NCBI GenBank assembly: GCA_964019055.1
Contig: OZ025209.1
Span: 16,890,351-16,954,350 of the forward strand
DNA length: 64,000 nucleotides
Source of the DNA: Anthopleura xanthogrammica
Taxonomy: Eukaryota > Cnidaria > Anthozoa > Actiniaria > Actiniidae
Reading direction: 5' to 3'
Shown here: positions 44,991-57,400 of the stretch, in pieces
Position numbering within the stretch: position 1 is the stretch's first letter
Layout: each line of letters begins with the position of its first letter
Translations under genes and position numbers: made by a program
The notes under the pieces: generated by a model
What the model was told of the DNA's origin: nothing
Seen by the model: only the letters and a program-made list of their open reading frames with translations
The model's database searches: none

Positions 44991-45446
44991 CTGGCTGTTA
45001 CTATCACAGCACGGGAAAAATAACAATGAGGACAACTTTATCAGAGGTAAAGGTGCCTCCAAGTTTATTAGATGAAGACTTGGAGCCTAATCAATGTCAG
45101 TATCACATACAATCACTGACAGACAACCTACGAAATGTAGTCGACTAGCAATCCTGTCTTGCGACTGGCATGCTATCTTCAAAATGTGGGAGTCTTTTTT
45201 GGGCTGACTACACAAGACAGTGATGTACAAACCTGGACTGCACATGACAGTTGCATACAAACTTCTCTCAATATATGAAAGTCCATGTTTGTGACTTGCA
45301 TGATCACTCTAATTTGACCAAAAGTTTGTGAATTATTCATGAGCTTTTGAAGCTGTTGAAAAAAACTGGCAGATCAACATGTTTTATCAGGTCTAAAACC
45401 ACTTGGCTATGCCTTATGCTTTTAAACCTGATAACACACTCCTGGT

Positions 45447-45769
45447 CATTAATTGCCCTATTTCATTATGACGTCACATCAAAACAATCTATTGTTTAAA
45501 CGCTAAGGATTATGGTTGTGAGAGGGGGATAAAACAGCAACAACACGAAGAAAATTCATATAAAACAAAGGAAAGCATCAACAGCCATCAAATGCAATAT
45601 TGTTTATTAAACATTCATACACCTTATATTAATTTTGGAAACCAGACTATTTGAGTTAAACTTTTCTTAGTAGAGAGAATTTTATTCAAATTTCTATTAT
45701 TCTCAACGATTTGATCTGTCCCCCTCATAAACAAGCCATGAGGTCATAATGAAATAGGGCAATTAATTA
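45447..45769. mobile_element. foldback element
   Basis: cattaattgccctatttcat then tatgac pairs with gtcataatgaaatagggcaa then ttaat. About 25-base perfect arms enclose 270 bases without a gene. Confidence 0.8.
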
Positions 45770-45897
45770 TTACATATAATCACTTTATAAATTATTATAT
45801 ATACACCATGCAGCTTTACACCCGATACAGACAGGAACACAGTAAACAAATTTAAATAATCCATAGTTTATAAAGCATCGAGGTTCAAAAAAATCAC

Positions 45898-46350
45898 CTA
45901 TCTAAAATTGTGCTTTGCACGTCCTCTTTCTTGGTCTTCTTTTCTTTTGATGTCAATCTTGGAACAGATGTTGAGGGTAAGGGCTCTCCACTTGCTGCGA
46001 TGATTAACGGTTACCATATACAGCTGTAACTCCAATCTGTCATAGTCGCCCCACGCTTGAGAGCACTTTTGCAAGTGTTCTTGTAATGAAGTAGTGGCCA
46101 ACAAACTTTTCTTGTTCCATCAGCCAACTCACCATATAGTAAGGCCTTGGGTGGTCTGTCATCTTCCATGTGGCAAACATGCCCCATCAAAGGGAGACAA
46201 TTTCTGACCAATTTGATCTCTGTCTTCTAAATTAGCTTTTTCTAAGACTTCCTCATTTGTGACAAAATGTTCCTGTTTGACTAGCAGTATAGACCTTTGG
46301 TGATGTTGCTACATGGTTCCTAACTGCTTCACATATTTTTGGTGAAGGGT
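45898..46350 (-). mobile_element. LINE 3' relic (minus strand)
   Basis: Minus-strand fragments HVCHMEDDRPPKALLYGELA and DGTRKVCWPL match the C-terminal motif (GHV.RM.D.RLPK.LLYGEL..G.R) common in LINE reverse-transcriptase proteins. Frames shift and stops intervene, so it is a dead copy. Confidence 0.7.
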
Positions 46351-46959
46351 CCATGTTTTGTTGCCATACAAAAGAAGAGGGGAAAAGCCTGGTTTTCACA
46401 CTACCACGCAAGCACAAGCACAAGGATAAAATTTTTTGATACTTGTGCTTGTGTATGTGCTTGTATTTTTAATTAGTGAAAACGGTATTCCTGCTTGTGT
46501 TTTGTGCTTGCATCGCTAGTGAAAACCAGTCTTAACACACTGGTTGTAGACTTAAATCTTAGACGCTGTAGTCAGATCTCTGCAGTCAAACACTCTTTTC
46601 CGCAGATTTCCAATATAATCACTCTCTTTTTCATAATCAACAGTCAAATACCACTGACAATACACAACCCATCTTACCCCTGCCAACCTTCTTAACTTAC
46701 ATGTGTATGAAGTAGAATGAAGGGGGGATAATTTAAGCAGTTCTACCCTGATTTATTGTATAAAAGAAAGTTACAATTAACTGCTGTTACAAAATATCAT
46801 TTACAAAGTGGGTTAATAACTTGTGTGCTGTAAAAACTGCCAGGGGAAAATCAAGAAAAGGGCAATATTTAGAATAGATGATAAGTGATCAACTACATAT
46901 ACAGTAAGTGCTTATAAGTCTACAGATACAATGGTCAAAGAAACAGCAAATAGGAGAGG

Positions 46960-49726
46960 TCAGTCTTCTTCAGGCATAAAGTACTGTGTAGCCCATGTCT
47001 TGTCTGTACCATCAACTCGTACTAGACAGTACAAGTCCTGTGCCAGATTGATGTCCTGTGTTTCTTGTTCTTTTTCTCGTATGCTGTAGGCCTTATCATA
47101 CTTTGCCTCAAGTACATCAATCTAAAGAAAACAAATTAAGCTATGCTCAATTTTTACTTTCTCATTTGTTACAGTGCAATGCACAAAAGTAGCATTCAAT
47201 GTATTTGTATAATACTTCTATGCACAGGCTTTCCTAGGTTAAACCAACACATTTCAATGTGAAGATGGCTGGTTTTACCAAATAAGGCTTAATGAGGCAT
47301 ATAAAAGCTTGTTTGGCAGCAAGAAACCTGTGCATAGAAGTATGCAAATTATGTCAGTACATTAAATGTGGTCATACTTTTGTGCATTGTGCTGTAAACA
47401 TATTTGATAATGATGAGGATATGTCAAGGCTTTGAATATTTTGCTGGCATTATTGATGATCAAATCATTAATTTATAACTTTGTTTCTTGTGTGCAATAT
47501 GAGTTTTCTTCAAAATGGTTGCATGCAAACATCTCACCTGGTAGATTTCATTTGTTTCCTCAATAACATCAAATTTTGTTATTTGTAAAACTGGTAATTT
47601 CTTGTTTTCATAGTGAGAGCTGAAAGCCTCAGTTATATCTCCTATTGTCTCGCTCATCTCCTCTGAAAACCACATTTCTAGTTTTTGATTTGCTTTTTCT
47701 GCTTTCTTTAGAACATAGCCTGCCACATCTACAACAAAAACAAACCAACAAAGCATAAATAAATGTATCCTTTCAAGATTAAATTTGATTACAGACATTC
47801 TAAACTGTATGATACCAGTATACTTTGATCATTAGCCAATTAGCACTCAAGCTGCAACATTATACAGTCTCCAAAGGGCCACCCTACAACACAGAATGGC
47901 AGAATATTCTAAAATGCGGAATGGCAGAATATTCTAAAACGTGGAACTGCAGAATATTCTAAAACACAGAATTTTATAAAAATTATAATAAAATAAGAAT
48001 GAAAATATGAAAGTGGATGACAATAAAAAAAATTTTCTCACAAGGAAAACACTAAGGTCAATAAATGTGAACCAAGGTGTTGGAATGTTATCAAAATATA
48101 AACATTAAGTGGGTTGTATTTGATCATATATTCAAGTAATGATAAACATGATAATGATGGTGTTTGTGTATGATAGAAAATAATTATTACTCGAGTTTCT
48201 GCGAGGCTTTCTGAGTTCCTTTCAGTACGATCATATATATTTCATTTTCTATCATACACAAACACCATCATTATCATGTTTATCATTACTCGAATATATG
48301 ATCAAATACAAATGTAATTAAAGCTATTGTCCTACTAGAAAAGTAGGATAAAAGGTTGTTCTCCACAGGAAAGGAAAACGTTTGTGCGAAATAAGTAAGG
48401 ATTAGCTTGGTGATTTGGCAAGTTTTAGAATGTTCATCATTGAGCTCTAGAATACTTGCTCTGAGAGCGTCTAGTTTTTATAAAATTCTGTGTTTTAGAA
48501 TATTCCGCCATTCCGCGTTTTGGAATATTCAGCCATTCCGCCGTTTCGCGTTGTAGGTCTCGTCTTCAAAAAAAAAACTCGTCTGTCAAGCTAAACAGGA
48601 AAGATTGTCAAAAACATAAAATTAAAAGCAACCCTTGATATCATAAAATACATATTTTCCCATAAGATATTCATATGAAAAAGAAGAATCAGCTCTCATA
48701 ATACCAGAAAATAATTCTTCGTGAAAACACAAAGAAGAAGGCCTTTATTCATAGACATAAGAACAATTTAGCTTGAATTGTTCAGGGATCGAGCACGTGT
48801 CGTAACTAAAACCTGAAAGCATGCCTTATAACGGTATTCCACTGATCTAAATATTAAATCTGCACAACCCTGCAAATATATATTACACTCCTAAGGACCT
48901 TTAAAAAAAATAACATTTTTAATCGGGAAAATCAAGCAAATAACTGATATCCAGATGGAATTTTTTAATATTGATCAAGGGTTCTTTTGTGCTGTCAGGT
49001 CGCGATCGACGACTGGAATTAAATCAAGGACCAGTAACTTGCCACGTTCTAACTCTAACATATCTTCTTTAAGGCCCGTTTAGACTAGCAACTTTATCGC
49101 GCGATTTGAGTGGCGATTTCAATGGCGATTTTATCGCGACCAAAATCGCAGCGAGTTGCACAAAATTTCGATCATGTTTGAATTGACGGCGACGTTGCTG
49201 CGATCTATCGCCGTGAAATCGCCATAAAATTGCCGCTCAAGTCGCGCGACAAAGTTGCTAGTGTAAACGGACCTTTACAATACTAAGGCCTTTTCTTGTT
49301 TTGAAATAAAGGAAAATACTGTTTAAATTATTTTGGCTTAAAGAAACATTTACCTTTAGAAGGTTCTTCAAGTTCTGCTTCAATGCAGTCTACTTTGATA
49401 GCATCTGCATCGACATCCTCATCCTCCTCGTCGACTTCGTTTTCATCGTCTTCATCATCCTCCGCTTCTTCACCATTTTCTTTAGAAGAGTCCTCAGCTT
49501 CATCATCGTCTGCTTCTCCTTCAAAATCTTCGTCATCGTCATCGTCATCATCGTCGTCTTCCTCTTCGTCGTCGTGGTCATCTTCTTCGTCACTATCGTC
49601 ACGGGCGACTACTTTTGCTTTAGCGCGCGCTTCCATCGCCGCTTTTCTCTTTCCACGTATCCCGTTTTCTGCCTCAAGTGCTTCTTCATCATCTTCTTCA
49701 TCAGAGTGCTTACGTTTTCGGGGCAT
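46960..49726 (-). CDS. unrecognised acidic, probably nuclear protein
   Basis: Exons 49354-49726, 47538-47728 and 46960-47121 join in phase to 241 residues. I do not recognise the family. The N-terminus is basic (MPRKRKHSDEEDD, GKRKAAMEARAKAK), followed by about 70 residues almost entirely Asp/Glu. The second half is an ordered domain: YVLKKAEKANQKLEMWFSEE, ETIGDITEAFSSHYENKK, LPVLQITKFDVIEETNEIYQ, then DLYCLVRVDGTDKTWATQYF and a short acidic end. The layout suggests a chromatin or nucleolar protein with an alpha-beta domain, but that is guesswork. Splice sites are GT-AG and phases fit (1, then 0). The Ser-rich open frame on the other strand is the shadow of the Asp/Glu codons. Confidence 0.75.
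47171..47395. mobile_element. foldback element between exons 2 and 3 of the acidic-protein gene
   Basis: acagtgcaatgcacaaaagt and atacttctatgcacagg pair with complements at the right side; the arms are imperfect in between. Confidence 0.8.
47881..48556. mobile_element. nested foldback with GGAATGGCAGAATATTC repeats
   Basis: The outer ends carry accctacaac and tandem gaatggcagaatattctaaa blocks, with the complement at 48480-48556. The inner core 48114-48311 is a near-perfect hairpin (gataaacatgataatgatgg). Related blocks recur at 63235-63350. Confidence 0.8.
49072..49274. mobile_element. foldback element with TTA target duplication, AGGCCCGTTTAGAC ends
   Basis: Starts aggcccgtttagactagcaa and ends with the complement of aggtccgtttacactagcaa. 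TTA lies directly on both sides. The inner arms hold tatcgcgcgatttgagtggc and complement. Confidence 0.88.
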
Positions 49727-51431
49727 TTTTGATCAAATTTAACGCTAAAGATCGAAAGCCAGTAGATAAAACAGCCACACTAATTGATTGGCGCGAAGGG
49801 GACGCCGGAACCGAAACAACACAAGGACGCACTAACGCGCACTGGACTGCGGAGCTTGGAGCGATCAATAGAAATTAATACAAAGCCCGCACGTGTCGCA
49901 GCTGTGTGATTAACATTAATTCTTATCAAAATTATTCCTTCTTCCTATTACATAAGGAAATCACTTTGGAATTCTAAGATTACTGTTGTCGACAAAATAA
50001 TATTCAAATTCATTCTAATGAATTGGTTGGTATGTATGCCAGAAAGGGGAGGGGGTAGGTGATAGTTTGGTGTTGCCCATCACCCTCGAGGGCTCCTTCT
50101 CTGAAAAAAAATGGAGATCCACCCATTGAACTCACAAGTAATTTTCAGATCCCCCTCTGGCATACACAATGAATGCAGCCTAATTGTTGCAACACAAAAT
50201 CCCATCTCCAAGCCACAATTCCCAGCCACATTATGAATTTTGAGGGAGAAACTTTCACTTGACTTACGCACGTTTTGATTGTTTGTCTAGTATGCTTTGG
50301 CTTGAAATAAGAAAAAAAACCTGAATAATAGACATGTGGTAAGTTATTTAAAGTGCTACGATGATCAAATTTTTGACTTGCTTTTTTTTTTTTTTTTTTT
50401 TCATGGATTGAAAGACCTTTATAATTTGATAGTGAAGTGAAATGTTGCTTACCTTTTTACCAAAAGATATTGGAATTTAAGGAATGGCAGCTTGGTAAAA
50501 ATATCTGTTATGGTCATAGGCAAAAATTTAGTGAAATATTTTCTGTTCAAGTTGAAAAATAACAAAGCCTGGACACCACTGAGTAAGTTCCCATAGCAAC
50601 CATAGTTTGTGCTTTTTCAGTTTTGAATACAAGTATACTGCAAAGTTTAAATGAAATTAATAATAATAATAATAATAATAATAATGCCATGGCAACAACA
50701 GACGCAACACGCTCGAACCCAAGCAGATACTTCGAATTTTGAAGATGGAGAAACGAGTGCTGCAGAACACTGCGTAAGAACTAAGTGGACCGTGGAGATG
50801 AAGATTGCTTTAATAGTAATCCAGAGATGCCAGAAATGGATCTTTAGTCAGAATGTGAACATTGTGAAGAAATTCTATGGGTATTCAACCTAAGAAAGGA
50901 CTCTAATTAGCAACATGTATATATTCAGTAACTGAAAGCCCAGGCACCACCCGCTTGTTATTATAATTGAAAACGACAGAGGAAAAAATAAAGATACCAT
51001 CAACATTATTAGCATTTATTTAAGCAAAATAAGGTTTTTTCGTGTATTCATCAAATACTCTCAGAAATATACTGGAATCTTTAATTTATTGCAGCAAACT
51101 GCGAGTTGAGAATATTCAAATTCTTAATAAGCATAAACTTGAAACTCAAATGTCTTGCAAACAAAAAAAATTAATGCTAACAAGAAATGGCAAATGCCAG
51201 TTTTCTTCTTTTAAAGTATGTTAACATGTGTTCATAGTAAATAGCACAACTTCCCCTAGCATATAATTTCCAATAGAACATAAAATATCCATACTTTTAC
51301 AAATTTTTTATCATGTTTAATTTAAATGAAGGTCTTCAAGGTCTTATCAATATGTACATAATTGACCCAATCATATTCTGGGCTTTAGGTTTGTAAGCTT
51401 CAGGAACCCTAATTATGAGGTAAGTGAATCA
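49727..51431. other. intergenic, no gene seen
   Basis: Contains the promoter side of the acidic-protein gene, a poly-T run near 50383-50401, an AAT microsatellite at 50658-50684 and short chance ORFs. No family motifs were found. Confidence 0.55.
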
Positions 51432-54400
51432 TTACTTAAATGATGGAATACTCTCAAAGTTATAACCCCTTTCTCCTCTTGTGGCCCTGTAGATGTATAT
51501 AATGTGATATCCTAAAAAGAGAGAGAGCATATTCAGATTGATGGATAAGTGCAGAATTAGCCTACAATAATTCAATTGCTACCAATCTGAGATGGAGACA
51601 AACTCTGTTAAGATAGAGAATAATGGGAGGAGGGGGGGGGGGCAGTATGTATCATCTATTATCTTGTTGATACCATGCTAAAAACAAACATACCTCCAGG
51701 GATGATACAAATAGCAGCACAAACAAAAAATATTATTGCTTTGTGATCTACCGGCAAAAATAAAAAAAATTATTAATATTTAACTGAGACTGTTTATAAT
51801 ATGGGCGTTCAGGAGTCAGACTTTGAATATCTGGATAGTTCAACTGCTTTATCTGGGTTTGCCTAAAAAATTATATATATTATCTGATCAAAAACCTTTC
51901 CTTTTAGAGAGATTTCATATGAGTGCGAAAAGTCATGGCACACTGCAGCATGGTTACTACAAGGCATGGAATTTTGAATGTTTTTACTATCAAAACAGGT
52001 AGAGTTTCAATTACGCAGTTGAAGTTTCAAGCCCATGAGGATGGTTTTTTGATCATACTAAAACATTGGTGTTTACGATATTTTTTAGACTGTCACGTGA
52101 TCAAAAAACCATCACTGCAGGCTTGAAGTTTTAACGGTGTAATTGAAACTCTACCTGTTTTGATAGTATACAGATGGCACTGACACAGTCGCGGCAAGGC
52201 ACAGTCAATGCCTTGAAACACAGACTGTGCCCTGAATTTTTTGTAGTTACATGAAAACTGCTCTGTGCCCTATGCATGCAGTCTGAACAGCTCCTGTTAA
52301 AGTTTGAGGTTGGAGTATTTGAGTCGATCATTGTTGAATGTATTTGCCATGTTTCTCTCATGCAATATTTTGACCACTGACACAATGTAAAAATAGAGGT
52401 TTTTTATTTGATTTATCATTTTTCAACATTTCTCTGGGGTTTTTGTGCAATTTAAAGATCTCAAATAGAGAGAAATTTATATTGGGCCATAACTGATGCC
52501 CTTCCAAAGGGATTTCAGATGTCCAAAATGTTGGTCAATCTCTGCCAAAAAATACAAATTTTAACTTCTCAAGCCCCAAAATGCTGCCAAAATGAATATA
52601 CTAGATAGAAGGATGGCCCTTCTATTTTTAGAGAAAGTATCCTTTTAATACCAAAATATCCTTTTTGAAGTAGTAATTTCTGCTTTCTTGCCATCAGTCT
52701 GATTAATGGATTATTGCAATATTGAAAGAGAGCAAACCAATTATCAACTCTCAGGTAGGTTTCACTATGTAGTGTCAAGGCAATCCACATATTAAAGACC
52801 ACATACAAAATACTAGGTTTTTGATCAGACAATGACATTGTAATATTATGTAAAGTTTTTATCTTTAATTTTTTATTCGGGGTTTCTGTTCCGTGTATTT
52901 TTTCCAGATTTCCGATTTTGATTTTTCGGTTTTAGGCAAACCTGCTTCATCTAGCCCCTCCTAATTATGAGAGGTCTAGTTTATTCCTCTAATAACTTAA
53001 CAATATACTTACTGTTTTCCTCATCATCTTGTACTGAAGCAAGGGCTATCCCAGCAATAAGAAAAACTGAAAATCAACAATGAAAACACCTCATAAAATA
53101 TCACTCTTTCATTTCTATAAGCTAGTAAGAGGTAATCAAATGATCCCTTTGTTCAGTGAAGATTTGATCCCTTGTTAATATTAATATTCATTATATAAGC
53201 AAGCTCAAAGTTTAAGAATTGTTTTCAATGTGCCACAGGGAGCCCACAGCCACTGGTAAAATCAGTGATTAGAATAAAATCTATCATGCGTAAATGCATG
53301 TGCTAGCTCCCGCACGAGCTTCAAGTCTGAATAAATTATCAGCTGCTAACGTTGCTAGCATAGAACATAATGACAAGGGATGAAACTTAAACAAATTAAA
53401 AGCTTGTTTTCGTTCTATCTGCGCCTCGAGTAAGGGGGGACGGAAGTGAAATGGAGTCTTCTAAATTTGACAGGTAGTCATCAAAATCGATGATTTTATA
53501 CTGCATCTATAATAACTTTTTTCTGTATCTATAATAACTTGAAGGAATTTCATTGTTACTACTATCTTCCAAAGCTTTAAACGGAAGATGCTCATTTCCG
53601 GTGCTAGTGGTCATTTCCGCTTCTATCCCCCCTTACTCGAGGTGCAGATAGAACGAAAAATTCTTGAAGTTTCATCCCTTGTCATTATATTCTACGCTAG
53701 CAACGTTGGCAGCTGATAATTTATTTAGACTTGAACTGTAACCAATCAGGCGCCAAGCTCGTGCGGGAGCTAGCACGTGCATTTACGCATCATGATAGAT
53801 TTTATTCTAATCACTGATTCTACCAGTGGCTGTGGGCTCCCTGTGAGTGTGCATATGATTTTATCCCAAATTTCTCACATTCTTTTGTTTAAACCTTTTG
53901 CTTTTAATCAAACAAAAGAAGGTGAAAAATTTGGGATAAAATCGCATGCACGCTGAAAACGATTCTAGGCACCTTAAACTGTGAACTAGGAGTGCTTTAC
54001 TGGGAAATACACTGGGAAATATGCCACTCGTATACTCCTTTTAATAAGAACTACATGTGGGACCTCAGTGACATATCATATATAGCTGATGTCACTTCCA
54101 ATGTTTTCCCACTCATTTTAACATGCGTTTTGCATAGTTTTTGTTTGTGGATGTGTCTAATATATTAATAATAATTTAGATATGAAGTTTATCTTCTCAT
54201 GTTGAAAAATATTGCACTTGTTCACTGTGCTTACTCATGGTCAGGATTATTTTTACCACTTGAAGATAAACTTCATATTGTTGTACCATCATTTAATATC
54301 CTTTAGTTAGTATATATTACACAATTGGGTGGCATACTGTTTTACCACTGGCCTCTCACTGCTGTGGTCCAGGTTCAAGCCCCAGCTCAAGTTGTGAGTT

Positions 54401-57400
54401 TGTTTGATGTGCTGTTCTCTCCCTTGTCATGAGGGTTTCCTCCAGTTTCATCCCTGGTTCTTATGTGAGTTGAGTTTTATATATGCATAGAATATATTAA
54501 TATAGTGGTAGTGTGTGTGTGAGTGACAGTGGGCCAAATTGGAAACAAGTATTTATATACTGAATTTGTATACCAGTATAAAAATTTTAGTGATTTATTT
54601 TTATAGTTTACACACAAGTCATATACAGTACATAATACATACAGATATGTAATACAGGAGTGTCAGTATCAGAACTTTTGAAAAGATAACAAAACAGTCA
54701 ATGGTCAAACTTACCAAACCCTGCAAAGAACAATAAAAATGCAGCAGTAACAGTTTTGCAATTTTCTCTGACTCTTGGATGCTGTAACCAACTGAAACAG
54801 AAAATGTTAGGCTTTTCAAAATAAAATATGTATTGTGAAATATAATGGAAAATAAGAGCTGCAATAGACAACTGGTAAGGTAATGCTCCTTGGCATCTGA
54901 GACAGGCCAATATGTCAAGTACAAAAATTCTCAATTTAATCAGTAAAGCAGGAGTCACTGCTGATTCAGGATTTTGGCTAGGGGGGGTTCAAACCACTGA
55001 TATTAATTAATGACACTGTGATGGGCTATCTGTGGAAAAGTAAAAAGATGCTTCCAGCTTCTTTGTTAATAATAATAATACTTAATTATTAGATTCTCCC
55101 AACAGGGCTTTTCAGATACTAATTACAAAAATAAATAAATAAATTTAAATATACAAAATGTGTAATATTATAAAATATAACTTATTAAAATATTAAATAA
55201 TTATATACTACAAACTATGAAAATGGCACTTACAGCGCGACGCGCCTTACCGTAGCCACCCAACAAACTTTTTTACAAGTTAGCCAATCAGAAAGCGAGA
55301 ATCTGTAAATTTGCATGTGAACTTGCTTTGTTGTTACCGCAAATATTTGAACTTCGGAGCAAGAACTTGAAGAAAATGCTTAAAAATCTCTATTTCTAAA
55401 ACCAGTTTTGCTCTTTTGGCTTGCTAACACTTAATACTTTCGTAGGCAGTCTTTTTCATGTGGAAATTCTTTGCAAGAAGTGATTTATCGTACTTGTACG
55501 AAACTTTGGCAGGGTGGCCACGGTAAGGCGCGTCGCGCTGTAAAAGACTATTCACAGAGCTTATTGATCTTAAGCTGTCTGGTAACTTATTCCATAGAGT
55601 GATCATGACTGCTCTATATGAAAACATGCGCTGGCCTGCAGCTGATCAATATTTTTTGTATTTGTAACACGCTCTTATTTCTGGTATTTTTTTATGAATA
55701 TCAGACCTTAATATACACTCTTGTGATAGGTAACCTGGTGTTAAACCTTTTAAGCACTTAAAAGTCATAATAGCATCTCATTGCAAAAGTTAGAAAACTA
55801 TCTACAGACAACCACTTCTGATCAGTTCTTTCAAAACCGGAGTTATGTGATCATATTTCCTGGAGCCCATAACTATTCGCGCAGCAAAATTCTGTGTATA
55901 GAAAACACTACAGTTGGGAGACCACTCGGTTAGGGTTAGTGCACTTGGTGGAGAATTGGAAGTGAGGTCTTGACAATAAGCCACTTCATGGTTTCGTCCG
56001 CCATCTTGGAATTGGGAGAAACATGACAAAATATATAGAAATCTGAATCACTTTTGACTTCCTGTAACCTCCGCTCAATTTTGATGTATTTTCAAATGGT
56101 TTTTAAATAAAGCTAAGGATGTCAACTATGTTTTTTCTTCCAGCTTATTTGATTTTTTTTTTTTTATTTTAAATATTTGTCTCCTTCCCTGCAGGCTGAC
56201 TTGACATTGTGGGGTTCCAAAAAAATATCAAAACCCCACCATCAAGGATATTAAAAAAGGATCCCCCAACCCCTCTGGAATTTCCAACTTTCTACCATAT
56301 ACAAACCTTGTACACCCATTTTCAAAATTCATGACCAGGATGGCTCAAGTCCTCTGGAATTTTGGCTTCCGTCAATCAAAGTTAGCACAGGCCAAATTAA
56401 AAGAAATTCCTTATCAGCCAATCAGAGACAACCATTCTCACCCCTGTAATGAACAAGGTATTTAAGAAAATGCTGTTCAATTAATACATTTGATTTTGTT
56501 TTCAATTCTGATCTTCAACGTTATCGATTTGTTGAGTTTTATCCAAATCTAGGAATAACTATTGGCACTTATTTCTGCTAAATCATCATATTTGAGCGTA
56601 GCCATGTTACTTTATAGCATCATGTGAAAATGGCTGTTGAGTTGACAGAATTTCCTTATCGCTTGCAATTGGAATGAACTAGGCCCGTCATAACTTTGAT
56701 TGACGGAAGCCAAGATTCCAGACAACTGGAGCACTCAAGGTTGCGTAATTTTGAAAATGGGTGTAATTTGTTTTTTCTATTGAAATACAGGATACATATT
56801 TTACAAAATACCTTACCTCTTTTTCATCATGTGAGCATGTGCTTATAGCAGTAGCTCGAAACTATTGATGCATGTTAAAAACTTCCCATTATTATCATTA
56901 ATATAAATAAAACATAGTAACTTACAACAATTTTTCTGATTTGTATTCATCAATATTTTCTTCAGATCCAAACTCAACTGAAGCTGTTGTACTAAAAGAA
57001 AAGAGAAAAACGCTTGTACATTATTATTGCATCGTTCTTAAGAATAAATTTATAATAACTTTGTTCACAGACAAATTCCTTACCTAAAACTTGTTGATGA
57101 ATGGCCCTCATTAAGTAAAGAGCTGGAAGCGTCATCCTGTTTGTCAAAAGTACAAAAAAACAATCACACATTTGATCATGAATGAAAATCTGTATGAATA
57201 TGAAGGGCCACGACATGAACAACAACTGTCTGTCACCTGGAAGTGAATGACTGTCTGTCAAGTGCCTGGACAAGAATGACTGTCTGTCAAGTGCCTGGAC
57301 ATGAATGACTGTTTGTCAAGTGCCTGGACACGAATGAGTGACTGTCTGTCAAGTGCCTGGATGTGAATGACTGTCTGTCAAGTGCCTGGACAAGAATGAC

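Noticed and set aside
49383..49742. Serine-rich plus-strand protein
   Set aside because: Complement of the Asp/Glu codons of the acidic gene; no splice or start context.
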